Shown here: positions 52,095 to 61,720 of the stretch, piece after piece | Numbering within the stretch: the first letter of the stretch is position 1 | How the letters are laid out: the number at the start of each line of letters is the position of its first letter | Assembly (NCBI GenBank): GCA_030068145.1 | Contig: JAPJBO010000218.1 | Location: 1 to 64,000, forward strand | Direction: 5' to 3' | Length of the DNA stretch: 64,000 nt | Origin: Diplonema papillatum | Lineage: Eukaryota > Euglenozoa > Diplonemea > Diplonemida > Diplonemidae | Notes under the pieces: generated by a model | Told to the model about the DNA's origin: nothing | Seen by the model: the letters and a program-made list of their open reading frames with translations, nothing else | The model's database searches: none | Made by a program: the position numbers and the translations under genes

Positions 52095-52610
52095 AGCGCC
52101 CACCCCGTGTATGACGGATGTCAGCACATGTTGCAAAATGGCAGAACATTTACCAACGGAGGTGTCCAAGCGTTGAGTCTCATTGCTACTGTGTGCCCTC
52201 CTGCGTAAGACGGGCGTCAGCACAAGCTGCAAAGTGTCAGAACAATTACCAACGGAGGTGTCCAAGCGTTGAGTCTCAGTGCTACTGTGCGCCATCCTGC
52301 GTAAGACGGGCGTCAGCACAAGCTGCAAAGTGTCAGAACAATTGCCAACGGAGGTGTCCAAGCGTTGTGTCTCAGTGCCACACCCCGTGTATGAGTCAGC
52401 GCAAGTTGCAAAGTGTCAGAACAATTGCCACAGAGGTGTCCAAGCGTTGTGTCTCAGTGCCAGTGTGATCGCCACCCCGTGTATGAGTCAGCGCAAGTTG
52501 CAAAGTGTCAGAACAATTACCAACGGAGGTGTGCAATAAATTGAGTCTCAGCACCACTGTGAGCGCCACCCCGTTTATGACGGGCGTCAGCACACGCATA
52601 CACCGAAACC
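52095..52610 (+). repeat. Satellite-like tandem repeats, about 100-bp unit
   Basis: GTCAGCACAAGCTGCAAAG, TGTCAGAACAATTACCAACGG and AGGTGTCCAAGCGTTGAG recur four to five times. An inverted, diverged relative is at 57490-57765, so the array type occurs on both sides of the CLU exons. Confidence 0.85.
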
Positions 52611-52615
52611 CGCAG

Positions 52616-52771
52616 CACGTTTCAAGAGATACGGTCGCGGCGTGCGACGAGTCGAGAAGCACTCATCCAAAGAGAAGCGGACCTGCGGCAAGTGTACAAA
52701 GACGCCTTCAAGACGGTTGTTCCCACCGCGAAGCTCATCATCGACGAAATGCACCTTCCGGACGACAAAAA
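52616..52771 (+). CDS. CLU-family (clustered mitochondria) protein, exon with start of CLU domain
   Basis: After the acceptor CGCAG at 52611-52615 the frame reads FQEIRSRRATSREA, then READLRQVYKDAFKTVV and AKLIIDEMHL. This fits the opening of the CLU domain, where plant, amoebal and animal proteins have W-N-E-E-[IL]-Q, R-E-L, R-D-R-x-[LI]-x-K-V and D-F...A...I-D-G. The donor GTATGG at 52772 leaves 2 nt of a codon, matched by the single leading nucleotide at 55290; a second donor at 52802 gives the same phase. CLU proteins bind mRNAs for mitochondrial proteins in the cytosol and affect mitochondrial distribution. Upstream exons were not found. Confidence 0.65.
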
Positions 52772-52815
52772 GTATGGTCTTTTTCTTCACCTGGAGGGGC
52801 CGTACCAGGACGGGT

Positions 52816-52870
52816 GGTTGGAGTTTTGGATCTGTGCTGTATTTGCGCACCTTGTGTGAATCTGCATTCG
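52816..52870 (+). repeat. 45-bp repeat shared with 55068-55120
   Basis: GGTTGGAGTTTTGGATCTGTG and TTTGCGCACCTTGTGTGAA recur at 55068-55120 with few differences, so both ends of CLU intron 1 carry it. Confidence 0.75.
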
Positions 52871-52921
52871 CGTTCGGTTTCGTCGAACTCCTCTTCTTTT
52901 CCACCTTTTACCACCTTGCGC

Positions 52922-53027
52922 GGTGTCACGGGATGTTTGGCAGCCGCTGCTAAACAGTGCATGCTAATCCAAAAGAACTCAATGCTAATCCATGTGGTTC
53001 GTGTACTTAAAAGAACTCAATGCTAAA
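52922..53027 (+). repeat. GGTGTCACGG repeat unit before retroelement copy
   Basis: Same unit as 8654-8745, with an internal duplication (TGCTAATCC and AAAAGAACTCAATGC occur twice). The element begins right after ...AATGCTAAA at 53028. Confidence 0.8.
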
Positions 53028-54448
53028 CTGGTCGAGAGCGAATGCGATGCCTGCCGAGAAATTTGACCACCCCTTCGCGCGGATTGCCCCGGCATGGACG
53101 TGGGAGCGGAACAAGACCTGGGGACTACCGACGTTTTATGCGTTGGTAGCGTGGCTGTCGGACATGCAATGGACCGAGAACGGGCAGGTGTCAATGCTGG
53201 AGCTTGCGATCGACTTTGAACTCTTCTCGGGCCTCAGCATGCCGCTGCACGGGAATGCGCCGAAGGGGGTGAGAGAACGGGGAAACGTCCTGCGCTGCAT
53301 GATGAGCGCGTTGGACAAGCTGGCGGCACAGCAAGGGCTGGGAAGCTGCATGAGAGGAGAGAGGGTGTGCCCGACGACGTCGCTGTCGTTCATGGGCATC
53401 ACGGGGATATCGGGTATACGGCCCAGGCCACGCTTTCGCGAGGCACACACGGGGACGATACTTGAGGAACAAGTGAAAGGAAGCGAAGTAGGGACGCAGT
53501 GCCCGGCGTACCCTGACTGGGCGATCGGGAGAGCGGCGAGGTGGGCCCTGCCTGCCCCACCACAACTGCACCCAGACCCCGTGCATATGCCGGGTGTCGA
53601 TATAGAGAAGGCACTCGTCACGTGCGCGACCCATCACAAAGGGAAGTGTGAGGCGTGCAGAGCACTCGTCCGAAGGGACGTTCCCACGGTAGAGATGTGC
53701 TGCCGGCACCATCACCACGCGAACGATGGGCAGCCGATCGCGGTGTGCACAGAGCACAGCACGACGAAGTGCGGCGAGTGCAAGACGGCGGCGGCGTGTT
53801 GCCGCAGCGGGCATCATGCCTGCCGCACGCATGGCAGAGGAACCTGCCAAGAGTGCAAGAGGCTCCCTACGCTGACGCAGAGGCGACCGGCGGCATGTTG
53901 CCGCCGCGGCCACCACCAGTCCAACGAACCGAACGTCCAGTCAACCCCCGGACGCAACAAGAAGAAGAGGCCCTCCTCACCCACCCAGGTGGGCGTACAA
54001 CGGGGAACGCCAGTTGGAAAGCGAGCGGCGCAAGCGCCGCCCGCGGCAACGAAAAAGGAGACGGCGACGACCGGACGGGCGACCAAGAGGCCGCCACCAA
54101 CGCCAGGAACCAGCGAACGACCAGCGCTGAAGAAAAGGGTGCTAGGCACCCCGAAGGAAGGCCCGATCGCCGGCCGCAAGCGGAAGAAGACGAAGGCGAC
54201 CACCCCCGACTCAGGGGTGCATCGAAGGAAGAAGAAGGTTCCGAGGGCAAGCAGCTCTCAGAAACGACCGGGGACCACGGGCACGCCAATGCCCTCGAAA
54301 GTGAAAAACGGGCACACGTGCCCGCCCTCGTACTCGCCGACTCAGTCTCTGGAATCGCAAGAAAGCCAAACCCCGCTAGCTCCACAAATGCTCGACCTTG
54401 ACGACGCAATGGCAGGTGACGACGTCATCCGATAACCTGACTTTCAAG
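53028..54448 (+). pseudogene. 5'-truncated non-LTR retrotransposon, C-terminal region intact
   Basis: The ORF is open to 54435 but begins after the RT. It includes ELAIDFELFSG, a region with TTSLSFMGITG, and a long Cys/His-rich tail with four or five clusters (CATHHKGKCEAC, CCRHHHH, CTEHSTTKCGEC, CCRSGHHAC, CCRRGHH). A Lys/Arg/Pro-rich end finishes DDVIR. It is the better-preserved relative of 8746-10960. The repeat unit TGCATGCTAATCC...AATGCTAAAC flanks it on both sides. It lies inside CLU intron 1. The clusters probably bind nucleic acid; no enzyme domain remains. Confidence 0.85.
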
Positions 54449-54450
54449 GC

Positions 54451-54664
54451 AGTGCATGCTAATCCATGTGGTTCATGTACTTAAAAGAACTCAATGCTAA
54501 ACAAACATAACGTGGGCGGCGCCGAAGCTTTACCAGCTTCGGCTGACACCATTTGCGCACTTAACCATGGTTAAGAAGACGACTGAAAGCACAGACACGA
54601 AGATAGCTCAAAGCATTTGCAAAATAACACAAAAAGCCTCTAGGCAAAAACCCGTTTTCACATT
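54451..54664 (+). repeat. Flanking repeat unit followed by repeat R2
   Basis: 54451-54501 repeats the unit found before the element at 52955-53027. R2 follows (54502-54664), about 97 percent identical by eye to 28280-28441, with CTTAACCATGGTTAAG inside. A second, diverged R2 partial copy continues to about 54785. Confidence 0.8.
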
Positions 54665-54784
54665 TCTTCTTAACCATGGTTAAGAAGACGAACGAAAACA
54701 TATACACAGGCATACGTCAAAAGCATCTGCAGAATAACACGAAACGCCTCCAGGGGAAAACCCCGTTTTTTCACATTTCTTCAC

Positions 54785-55062
54785 CTGGATTGACGAAATT
54801 CTGCGAAAGCATTCGGCAAGAATGTCTTCATCAATCAAGAACGAGAGCGTGGGGATCCAAGATGATCAGATACCGTCGTCGTCCACTGCTGTAAACGATG
54901 CCGTCTCAGGATCGAGGGAAGTAATTTTGGCTCCCACGACACTCCCCGAACGAGAAATCGAAGATGATTGGTTCAGGGAGGAGTACATTCGCACGGCTAA
55001 AAATTAAAGGAATTGACGGGAATTGACGGAATGGCACCACCAGGCGTGGAGTATGCGACAGT
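54785..55062 (+). rRNA. 18S rRNA central-domain fragment, diverged (probable pseudogene)
   Basis: Conserved SSU blocks occur in order: TGCGAAAGCATTCGGCAAG, ATCAATCAAGAACGAGAGC, GATCAGATACCGTCGTCGTC, TGTAAACGATGCCG, CGAGAAATCGAAG, AAAGGAATTGACGG and GGCACCACCAGGCGTGGAG. GGAATTGAC is locally duplicated and many usually fixed bases differ. The fragment lies in an intron of the CLU gene on the same strand, directly after R2. It is therefore most likely an inserted, decaying copy. Confidence 0.88.
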
Positions 55063-55289
55063 GCGTCAGGAAGGGGAGGTTGGAGTTTCGGGTCTGTGCG
55101 CTGTGTTTGCGCACCTTGTGTGAAACCCGGCAAGAACCCGGAAAGCACCAGGCAAACCCCGCAGGAACCCGTCAAAAAAGCAAGTGCCATAGAAATGGCA
55201 AGACACGTGGGAAATAGGAGCGCGCGCTAAAATAAGTCGAATAGTCGGCAATAGGCAACAAAGACACACGCACAAGTACACCCCCGCAG

Positions 55290-55839
55290 AACGCTGAACA
55301 CAGTCGGGTTCGAGGACCCCGTGTACAAGAAGAAGGGCTTCGTGTTCATGCTGTGGGACGACGAAGTCAAAGCGCGGGCCGTCATGAAGAGCCTCGAAGC
55401 CGTTCTCTCCGCCCGCGTGGCCTGCGTCACGGTGCCGCTGACCGTGCTGGTTGAGCACAAGGGCCGATGCGTCACCGCGTCGTCGTGCGTGCCCGTGGCC
55501 AACGGCGATAGGACGGCGAGCCCAAGCGGCAAGCAAGCCTGCCCAGCTCACGCTTCGTTGGTCGGGAGAGTCGCGCGGCAGTCCGGGTTGGACCTGCCGG
55601 CCGACGGGAAGCACGCGGTGCGCCTCCTGCAGAGCAGCGACGGCAGCGCGTACCTGACCGCGCTCGAGGGCGCGCTGCCGACCATGGCGTACCCGCTGCC
55701 GCCGCTGCCGTTCTCGCGCGACAACGAAAGCGAAGCTTACTTCGACGGCGAGACGTACCCCGCGCGGCAGTCGGTCGTGTTCGTCCGCAGGGAGCTCGTC
55801 GGGGGCTGCAGGAAGCGCGGCGGTTCGGCGAAGAAACCG
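55290..55839 (+). CDS. CLU-family protein, second recognised exon (CLU domain core)
   Basis: Acceptor CCGCAG ends at 55289, and the donor GTGCGC follows a complete codon at 55839. The exon encodes TLNTVGFEDPVYKKKGF and VKARAVMKSLEAV. VPLTVLVEHKGRCVTASSCVP then matches the CLU pattern of a strand followed by YRG-x-R-V-x-A-Q-S-I-I-P. DGKHAVRLLQSSDGSAYLTAL corresponds to the segment with E-x-K-G-x-x-G-x-D-G-R-x-Y-x-L-D, and VFVRREL to the L-R-x-E-L end. Several consensus residues are changed, so the protein is a diverged family member. Lack of in-frame stops and matched phases on both sides support a real exon. Confidence 0.7.
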
Positions 55840-55990
55840 GTGCGCTTTTCTTGTGTTAACTACAATGCATCTGCACGTAGAGTCCGCCGCCGATAGTGTC
55901 AGATGTGTTGGTGGACCAAGGCTTCAGCACCGCTGGGCTCGTGTCCTTCCCGGTGGAGCCGTCTGCCCAGGCTATTCGGTAGGGTTAGCA

Positions 55991-56200
55991 TGCAGGGTCA
56001 AAACCTTGTGTCTTTTTGGTACATGGCCACCAATTTTCTTTCCGGAAAAAAATTGGGGTTTTTAAATTTTAAAATTTTGGAACAAACTCTGCAGTAATTT
56101 TTGATGAAGTTGGGCAAATTTCTTTTTTTTTCCAATTTTTTTTTGGGGTCCATCGGCTCCGCGGCAGCGTTTTAAAAAGACACAAGGTTTTGACCCTGCA
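55991..56200. mobile_element. MITE with perfect 27-bp terminal inverted repeats
   Basis: Arms at 55991-56017 and 56174-56200 are exact inverted copies (TGCAGGGTCAAAACC...). They start CAGGG after TG, which would suit a hAT-related MITE, but no 8-bp duplication is evident. It lies in CLU intron 2. A single right arm is at about 12720-12747. Confidence 0.85.
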
Positions 56201-57490
56201 TGTTAGGGCATCCAGCCTGGTCGACACCATTCTTCTGTTCATGGCCGGGTCCTTCGACCGTTTCTTCCCGAGCGTGCTGTTTACCGTCACCCCAGAAATA
56301 CTTCCTCAGGCGGCATTTCTCGGCTCCTGGCCTATCCTTCTTCTTCTTTATCGCCGCCGCTCCTTCTGTGGGCCATGGGTATGAAGCCTGCCAAAACGCT
56401 CGTCCTGATGCCGGCGGTAGCAGGGTTTGCATAATTTCAAGCAGCCCTGATGCGTGGCCTTCTTCACGCTCCGTCCTGCGACTCCGTGCCTGAAAAGCAG
56501 AACCTTGCAGGACAAACACAAGTTGCAGTGTCGCAATCAACCTCTGCAAGCAAGGCAGTCCGTCGTTCTTTTCGCTCTTTCGCCTTTGCTGCCCAGGGAC
56601 TGCAACTTAAGCGTCAAGTCGCATTTTTCGTGCTTGTAAATCCACGGTTCAGAGGTGAAATCGTTTACAGAGTCTCCTCAAGAACCGGTAGATGCTAGTC
56701 GTAAGCAGAGCTTGGCCCGCAAGCATCTCTCACTCCCTGACTGACCGTTGTTCGGGGACTTGTTGCCAAATTCGAAACTACACGTGGCTGGGACTGCCCG
56801 CTGGACAGCTTCTAGAAAAGGATCGGTGCCGCCCCACGTTTTATCGAGTGGCGGTGAACGCGCTCATCGCACGAGCGCTCTTCCTTGCCACATCGACATC
56901 ATCGGTCGTCATCTCAGGACTGGTGTATGACGCACCTTTTTCCTCGAGTTGGAGGTGGATGGCACCTCCGAATGACACACGTCGATCTCTGCCTTCGCTG
57001 TCGTCGCGTACCTCCCAGATACGCAGCACCCCCTTCTTGTTGCCATCCAACCACGTGGTGTAAAGTTCATCGCGGAATCGTGAACAGCGGATTACTGGGT
57101 GTCGGCAGAATATTAACCATCCGACGGCTCGTCCACCACAAACCCAGCAGAGGTGACCAGCCCCACGAAAGTATACGGAATAGGTGCCTGTACCGTCTTT
57201 ACTGCGGTTCGCCAAGTAATCGCACCCACTGCACCCCGTGCTTTGATTTGCTTTTATGTGCTCGAGCGCATAATAAGCAAATATAGGCAAATAAAAGCGA
57301 ATAATATGTAAATAAAGGCAAATCTAATTTGCTTTTTCTCAAAAAAGTTAATTTGCTCATTATTGGCTTTGCTAGCATACTATGTATGCTACACTGCACT
57401 TGCTTCATTTTTTTCGGAATTCCCGTGGCACCACGTCATCCGGTCAGCAGCAAGAACTGCATCTTTCTGGCTTCACCCTTACTTACGGAG
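56201..57490. other. CLU intron 2 interior: short ORFs, no recognised gene
   Basis: The minus strand has a Cys-rich stretch near 56480-56540 (CNLCLSCK, CLKLCKPCYRRH) and a 149-aa ORF at 57290-56841 with CWVCGG. These may be decayed transposon proteins. 57245-57360 is AT-rich with repeated GCAAAT and ATAAA. Confidence 0.35.
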
Positions 57491-57765
57491 CGCGCTCACA
57501 GTGGCACTGGGCTCAACGCTTGGACACCACCGTTGGTAAATGTTCTCGCGCTTGCGATAACGACCATTGAAACAACCGGCGGCCAAATGTAGTAGCTTCC
57601 GTGAAGCGAGCATGCACGGTAGCTCTACAGCACAGCGGTGTTCCGTGTTGGCGCTGGATGATTGGTCCTCACCTACGGTGGCAAGCGCGGCCCAGTTTGC
57701 TGGGTGTCAGCATCATCTGTTCAGGCCACTTTGCCACTTTGCAACTTGTGCTGACGCCGCACGCG
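57490..57765 (-). repeat. Inverted, diverged copies of the 52.1-52.6 kb satellite unit
   Basis: CAACGCTTGGACACCACCGTTGG and GCCACTTTGCAACTTGTGCTGAC are reverse complements of the AGGTGTCCAAGCGTTG and GTCAGCACAAGCTGCAAAG blocks. Confidence 0.75.
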
Positions 57766-57807
57766 GCAGGCAATTCGGTCTCTAAGCGAACTTACACTCT
57801 ATAACAG

Positions 57808-58285
57808 GCGGATTACCCAGCGGAGGCACCAGACGTTCGGCGGGTCACCGAAGAGTGGCTGGCGGACGAGCGCGAAGACAAGGCGTCGTGCGACTCGCTG
57901 GTGTCGTTTCTGCACGCGCGGGGCGTCAACCTCCGGAGCCTGAACGACGTCCGGTCGCATGCGGCAAAGCAGCAGGGCCGCGGCGCCGCGGTCGTGACCG
58001 CGACGAGCGAGGTCGTGGCGCGGGTGGCCGCGTCGGTGCTGAAGGCCGAGTTCGTCGCTCTGCAGTCGCCAGACCCGGACCTGTTCCTCATCAGCGCGGC
58101 GCGGCTGCTCAGCGCGGTGCTCGACGACACCCACGGCTACTGGGACGGGGTCGTGGAGCCGGTGATGCAGGTCATGTTCCCGACCAACGCGCGCATCGAA
58201 TATCTGCCCCTCGAGTCCGATCTCGTCGATCGCTCGAAGGTCTTCCACCGGTACTGCCAGCTCACGCGCTGCGTCGTGAAGCAAG
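57808..58285 (+). CDS. CLU-family protein, third recognised exon (LHxxGxNxR motif)
   Basis: It starts after AACAG at 57807 in phase 0, continuing the preceding exon, and ends before GTGTGC at 58286. FLHARGVNLRSLNDV matches the LH-x-x-G-[IV]-N-x-R-x-L-G motif that follows the CLU domain in CLUH, CLU1 and TIF31 proteins. The following helices (VTATSEVVARVAASVLKAEF, ARLLSAVLDD) fit the TIF31-like central region. YWDGVVEPVMQVMF resembles the W-x-x-I-x-x-x segment of that region. No TPR exons were found to the right, so the gene is either interrupted here or continues past 64000. Confidence 0.72.
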
Positions 58286-58584
58286 GTGTGCACAACGGAC
58301 ACTCGTTTCTCACTTTCGCACCTCCATCCATGACCTTTAGCGTCGTATGTACCTCCGCAGTGGAGTGAGGTGCAACCAGTCTTGTATGAAGGAAACAGAA
58401 AGGAGAATGGAGATAGACTGAAAGCGACGAATTTGGGGGCAGACCCTGTTTATTGGATTCACGGTTAAACGAAGCTAGCGCCCGGCAACGTGCATCAGTG
58501 TCACACCACGACCATCAATCGACCAACTCGACACTATGCGATGGATACTTTTAGCGGACCACACATTGTAAAACCACGCTTATA

Positions 58585-58690
58585 TACTACCTCCCCCTCG
58601 GGCCCGATCTCGTCCACCGCTCGAAGGTATTCCACCGGTGCTGACAGCGCACGTGCTGCGTCGTGAAGCAAGGTGCACAACGGAAGTCGA
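58585..58690 (+). pseudogene. Duplicated fragment of the CLU exon end
   Basis: CCCGATCTCGTCCACCGCTC, TTCCACCGGTGCTGACAGC and TGCGTCGTGAAGCAAGGTG closely repeat 58216-58290, including the splice junction, but with substitutions and an in-frame stop (TGC TGA). It is a partial local duplication. The rest of 58286-58900 has no recognised feature. Confidence 0.75.
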
Positions 58691-58904
58691 AGTCTTCCTT
58701 CCAACGCATCCCGAGCTTCCTCGCATGTTGCGCCGCTATCTTGCAGTTTACTGAGGAAATAGGAGCAAGACGCATGGCTGGATGAGCACGACCACCTCGA
58801 ATTGACACCAGGAGAATTCGGGTGGAGCTGGCTTCTACAACTAGTAATATTCCGGTAAAAGGTAGCACTTCCCCTTCGTTTGTTTGTAAGTATCCGCTTT
58901 GGTT

Positions 58905-59693
58905 TCACCTGTTGTTTGAGATGGTTGCACGAGCCGTACCGGAAGAAGGGGTCAACAAAAGCCCCATGGAGCCAGCAGTGCGTGAGGCCAAAAGACGCCA
59001 GCTCCAATTCCCCATTGGTCCCCACGCGCGGTTTCTGCTTCCGTACGCTCTTCGGACTACCGCGACGCGTGCCCTCCACACCGGCTTCTTCGGGCGCACT
59101 TCCGCGGTTATGCCGAGTGAACGGTACGGCAGCACGTTGTACGGTAGGTGTCTGCTTCTGGCATTTCGGCTGCACTGCATTTTGTATGGTCGCCGGCAAA
59201 CTTTTCCAGAAGTTTGCAGAAGTACGGGAAGGTCGGCGTATGTCACGTTGTCCTTCTGCAGCAGCCTCGAGAATCTTCGCAGTGTCGGGAGCAGAGTACT
59301 GAGGAGAATCAAAGTCGACAACATAGAGGGGGACGTAAGCACAGTTTTTAGCTGTTCTGCAGTCTGACTCATGTCAGTATTGCCATCGGCAATAATCTTG
59401 TTCGAGGTGACCATCACTTCCCGGTGAAGAACCAGCAAGTTTTTTGCGACCTTCTCATGGCTGATCACCGAGTGGAGCCTGGTTGAACCAGTTCGAGGGT
59501 CTGCTGTGTATAACACCCAGCTAACGCACGGCACTTTTTGCCACCCAGCACGGCACTTTTTGAAGTATTTCATTCGTTCGTTGCCGTGACCCCGATAGAT
59601 CAACGAGTACACCTTTCCAAGGGGTTGATACGCCTGTTCTGTGATGACGAAGTGTACCACCGGGCAAGGACCTCCAGAGTTCTTTCCCCGCAT
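58905..59693 (-). pseudogene. hAT-type transposase remnant
   Basis: A 262-aa minus-strand ORF. The order STRLHSVISHEKVAKNL, then LILLSTLLPTLRRFSRLLQK, then a short helix ending KVCRRPY resembles a region downstream of the CxxH motif in KIAA1586/ZNF862-like hAT transposases (TRW..., then L...Lp.L..LSk.LQ). No catalytic residues can be placed and no terminal repeats were seen. It may equally be a coincidental helical ORF, but the LLP-L-LLQ pattern is suggestive. Confidence 0.45.
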
Positions 59694-59785
59694 CGTCCTT
59701 CGTTGTCCACAGTATAAATTTGTTGCATTAGTGTGATTGTCAGGCCTCCGACTACCCTGAGCAACGCACTATGCACACTCCGTGT

Positions 59786-61720
59786 CTACGTCACAGCAGA
59801 TGGAACGCGTCTGTTACGTCGCCGCGGAGGCGGCCTACGAGTGGGTGTCATTGTGGCCTCCCGGCCGGAGCCATTGTTGGATGACCCTTCGCTCGTTTCT
59901 TCGCGTTTGCGTCGGTTCGCGCGTCGGATGGACGCAGCCGGGGGCTGCGCATTGGGCGGCGTTCGTCGGGCGGGGGTGTTGGCCCGGAGTTGCGGCGTTG
60001 GCAGTTGAGTGCGTCGGCGCCGCCGCGCTGGGGGGGTGCGTGGGACGGAAGGGTCCTCCGCAGCACGCCGCCGCAGCGGCGCAGCGCGATCGATCGTTGG
60101 TGAGTCTCCCTGGCCGGAGCCGGAGGATTCCTCGCTCGTCTCCCCGCGTTTGCGTCGGAGCCCGCGTCGGGGCGCTGCCGGTGCCGGTTGAGGTCCCGCC
60201 GGAGGTGCAGGTGCCTCGTTCTCGTCGTCGGCGTCGTCCGGCCGGTCTCCCGCCCGGTGGTGGCCACTCCGGCAGCACACGGAGGCATTGGCGCAGCCGC
60301 CGCAACGCGTCAGGTGGTGCGCTCCGCAGCATTGCGTGAGGACACCGTCACCGGGCTCGTGGTGGTCCCGGCAACACTGCTCCGGCGTGCGCTGTGAGCT
60401 CGAGGCGCACAACGGACACTTCTTCTTCGCGCACTTGTCGCAGACCTGAAAACGCCCTCGCGTCATGGCCTGCGACGCGGGCACCAGCACTGGGTGCGCA
60501 GAGCGTGTCAGCACCGGCCTCCGCACCTCCCACTGCTGAGCGCGCTCAGCGCGTAGAGCCGAGTCGTACTGCGGGAACACGTCCCTACCCCACACTTGGC
60601 TTGTCAGCCCACCGACGGGCAGGGCACGCGTGGCACAGGCCTCCAGGACAGCCGCCGTTTCCGCGCCCGCCGCGAAGACGGGACGTACTTGCAGCCCGCC
60701 AATCACCCGCGGCACACCGAGCGTGTGGAGGCTCTTCACCCTCTCCAGTCTCGCCGTCGGCAGCGGCGAGGGCAGCTTCAGAGTCTCGCATAGGCGGCAC
60801 AGCACTGCGAGCATCGCTCCTAGCCGCTGACCCCGTTCGGCCACCGATACGGGGCCAGCGGGGCGCTGAACCTTCGGCCTCTTGGGGCAGTGCTTGACAT
60901 CCATCCCTGTGAACAGCTCGAAGTCCAGAGCGAGCTCGATATTGGAGACCCCTTCAAAGGTGGTCCACCGCAGCGCCGCCAACCAGCCCTTCAGAGCGCG
61001 CATCATCGGGGCGCCAAAGTTCCATTTCCGCGGCGCATCCGGTAGGTCGTTGTACCGAAATCTGTGGGCGGTCGCCTGTGTGGAGGCGGCGAGCACCCAG
61101 GCGTGGGTCACCGGCGCGGACTTCCAGCGCGCAAGGCTCGCCCCAGTCCTGGCTGCAAGGATCGTTCCCATCATGCGATGCAGGGCCGTGGCATCAATAT
61201 CCAGTCCCACGGTGATGACACCGTGCACCCGGGTGCAGGAGGGCCAGCGCGAGCGGTCAGCCCGTACGAGGGCCGCGAAGCAGTCCATACTCCGGATGTT
61301 GTCGTACGCGGGGCATGCCCACCACAGGTGCTCCGCGGTGTCGGGGACCCGCAGCTCGCAGTCGGGGCAGTCACGGCCACGGGCCCGGGGAGCGCTTTCG
61401 CTGCTCGAGGTCACCTCGTCGAAAGCATCAGCTGATGCGGTCCGATCGTCTTCGCCGCCGGAGGAGGGCCCGGAGGACCCTTCAGCAGAGGAGGAGGAGG
61501 CGGCGGGGGACGCGGCCGAACCGTCACCGCCGTCGCCGGAGTCGCCCCGGCGGTCTCCGTTGCCGGCGCCGCGCCCCCAGCGCGTTGCAGTAAACGCCGC
61601 CGGCCAGGATGGTCGTGAGGGCCTTCCGCAGCGCAGCACTCGCCGTCGCTCGGCGGCGTTCCTCGTTGGTGCGAACGTAGTCTACACCGTATTGCACCCC
61701 GTCAAAGGACGGTCCACAGT
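59786..61720 (-). pseudogene. Non-LTR retrotransposon C-terminal fragment, third family
   Basis: A 617-aa minus-strand ORF without RT. It has CPDCELRVPDTAEHLWWACP (zinc motif that follows RT in these elements), a domain ending ELALDFELFTG, VWGRDVFPQY, and a Cys/His-rich tail (CDKCAKKKCPLC, CCRDHH, CCGAHHLTRCGGC, CCRSGHH). A long Arg/Pro/Ser tail ends SAVT, the same four residues as the OTU-containing family. No RNase H lies between these parts. A frame change near 61600 seems to join a more upstream piece (ALRKALTTILAGG) resembling the sequence before the zinc motif in the complete element. The copy is 5'-truncated. Confidence 0.8.
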
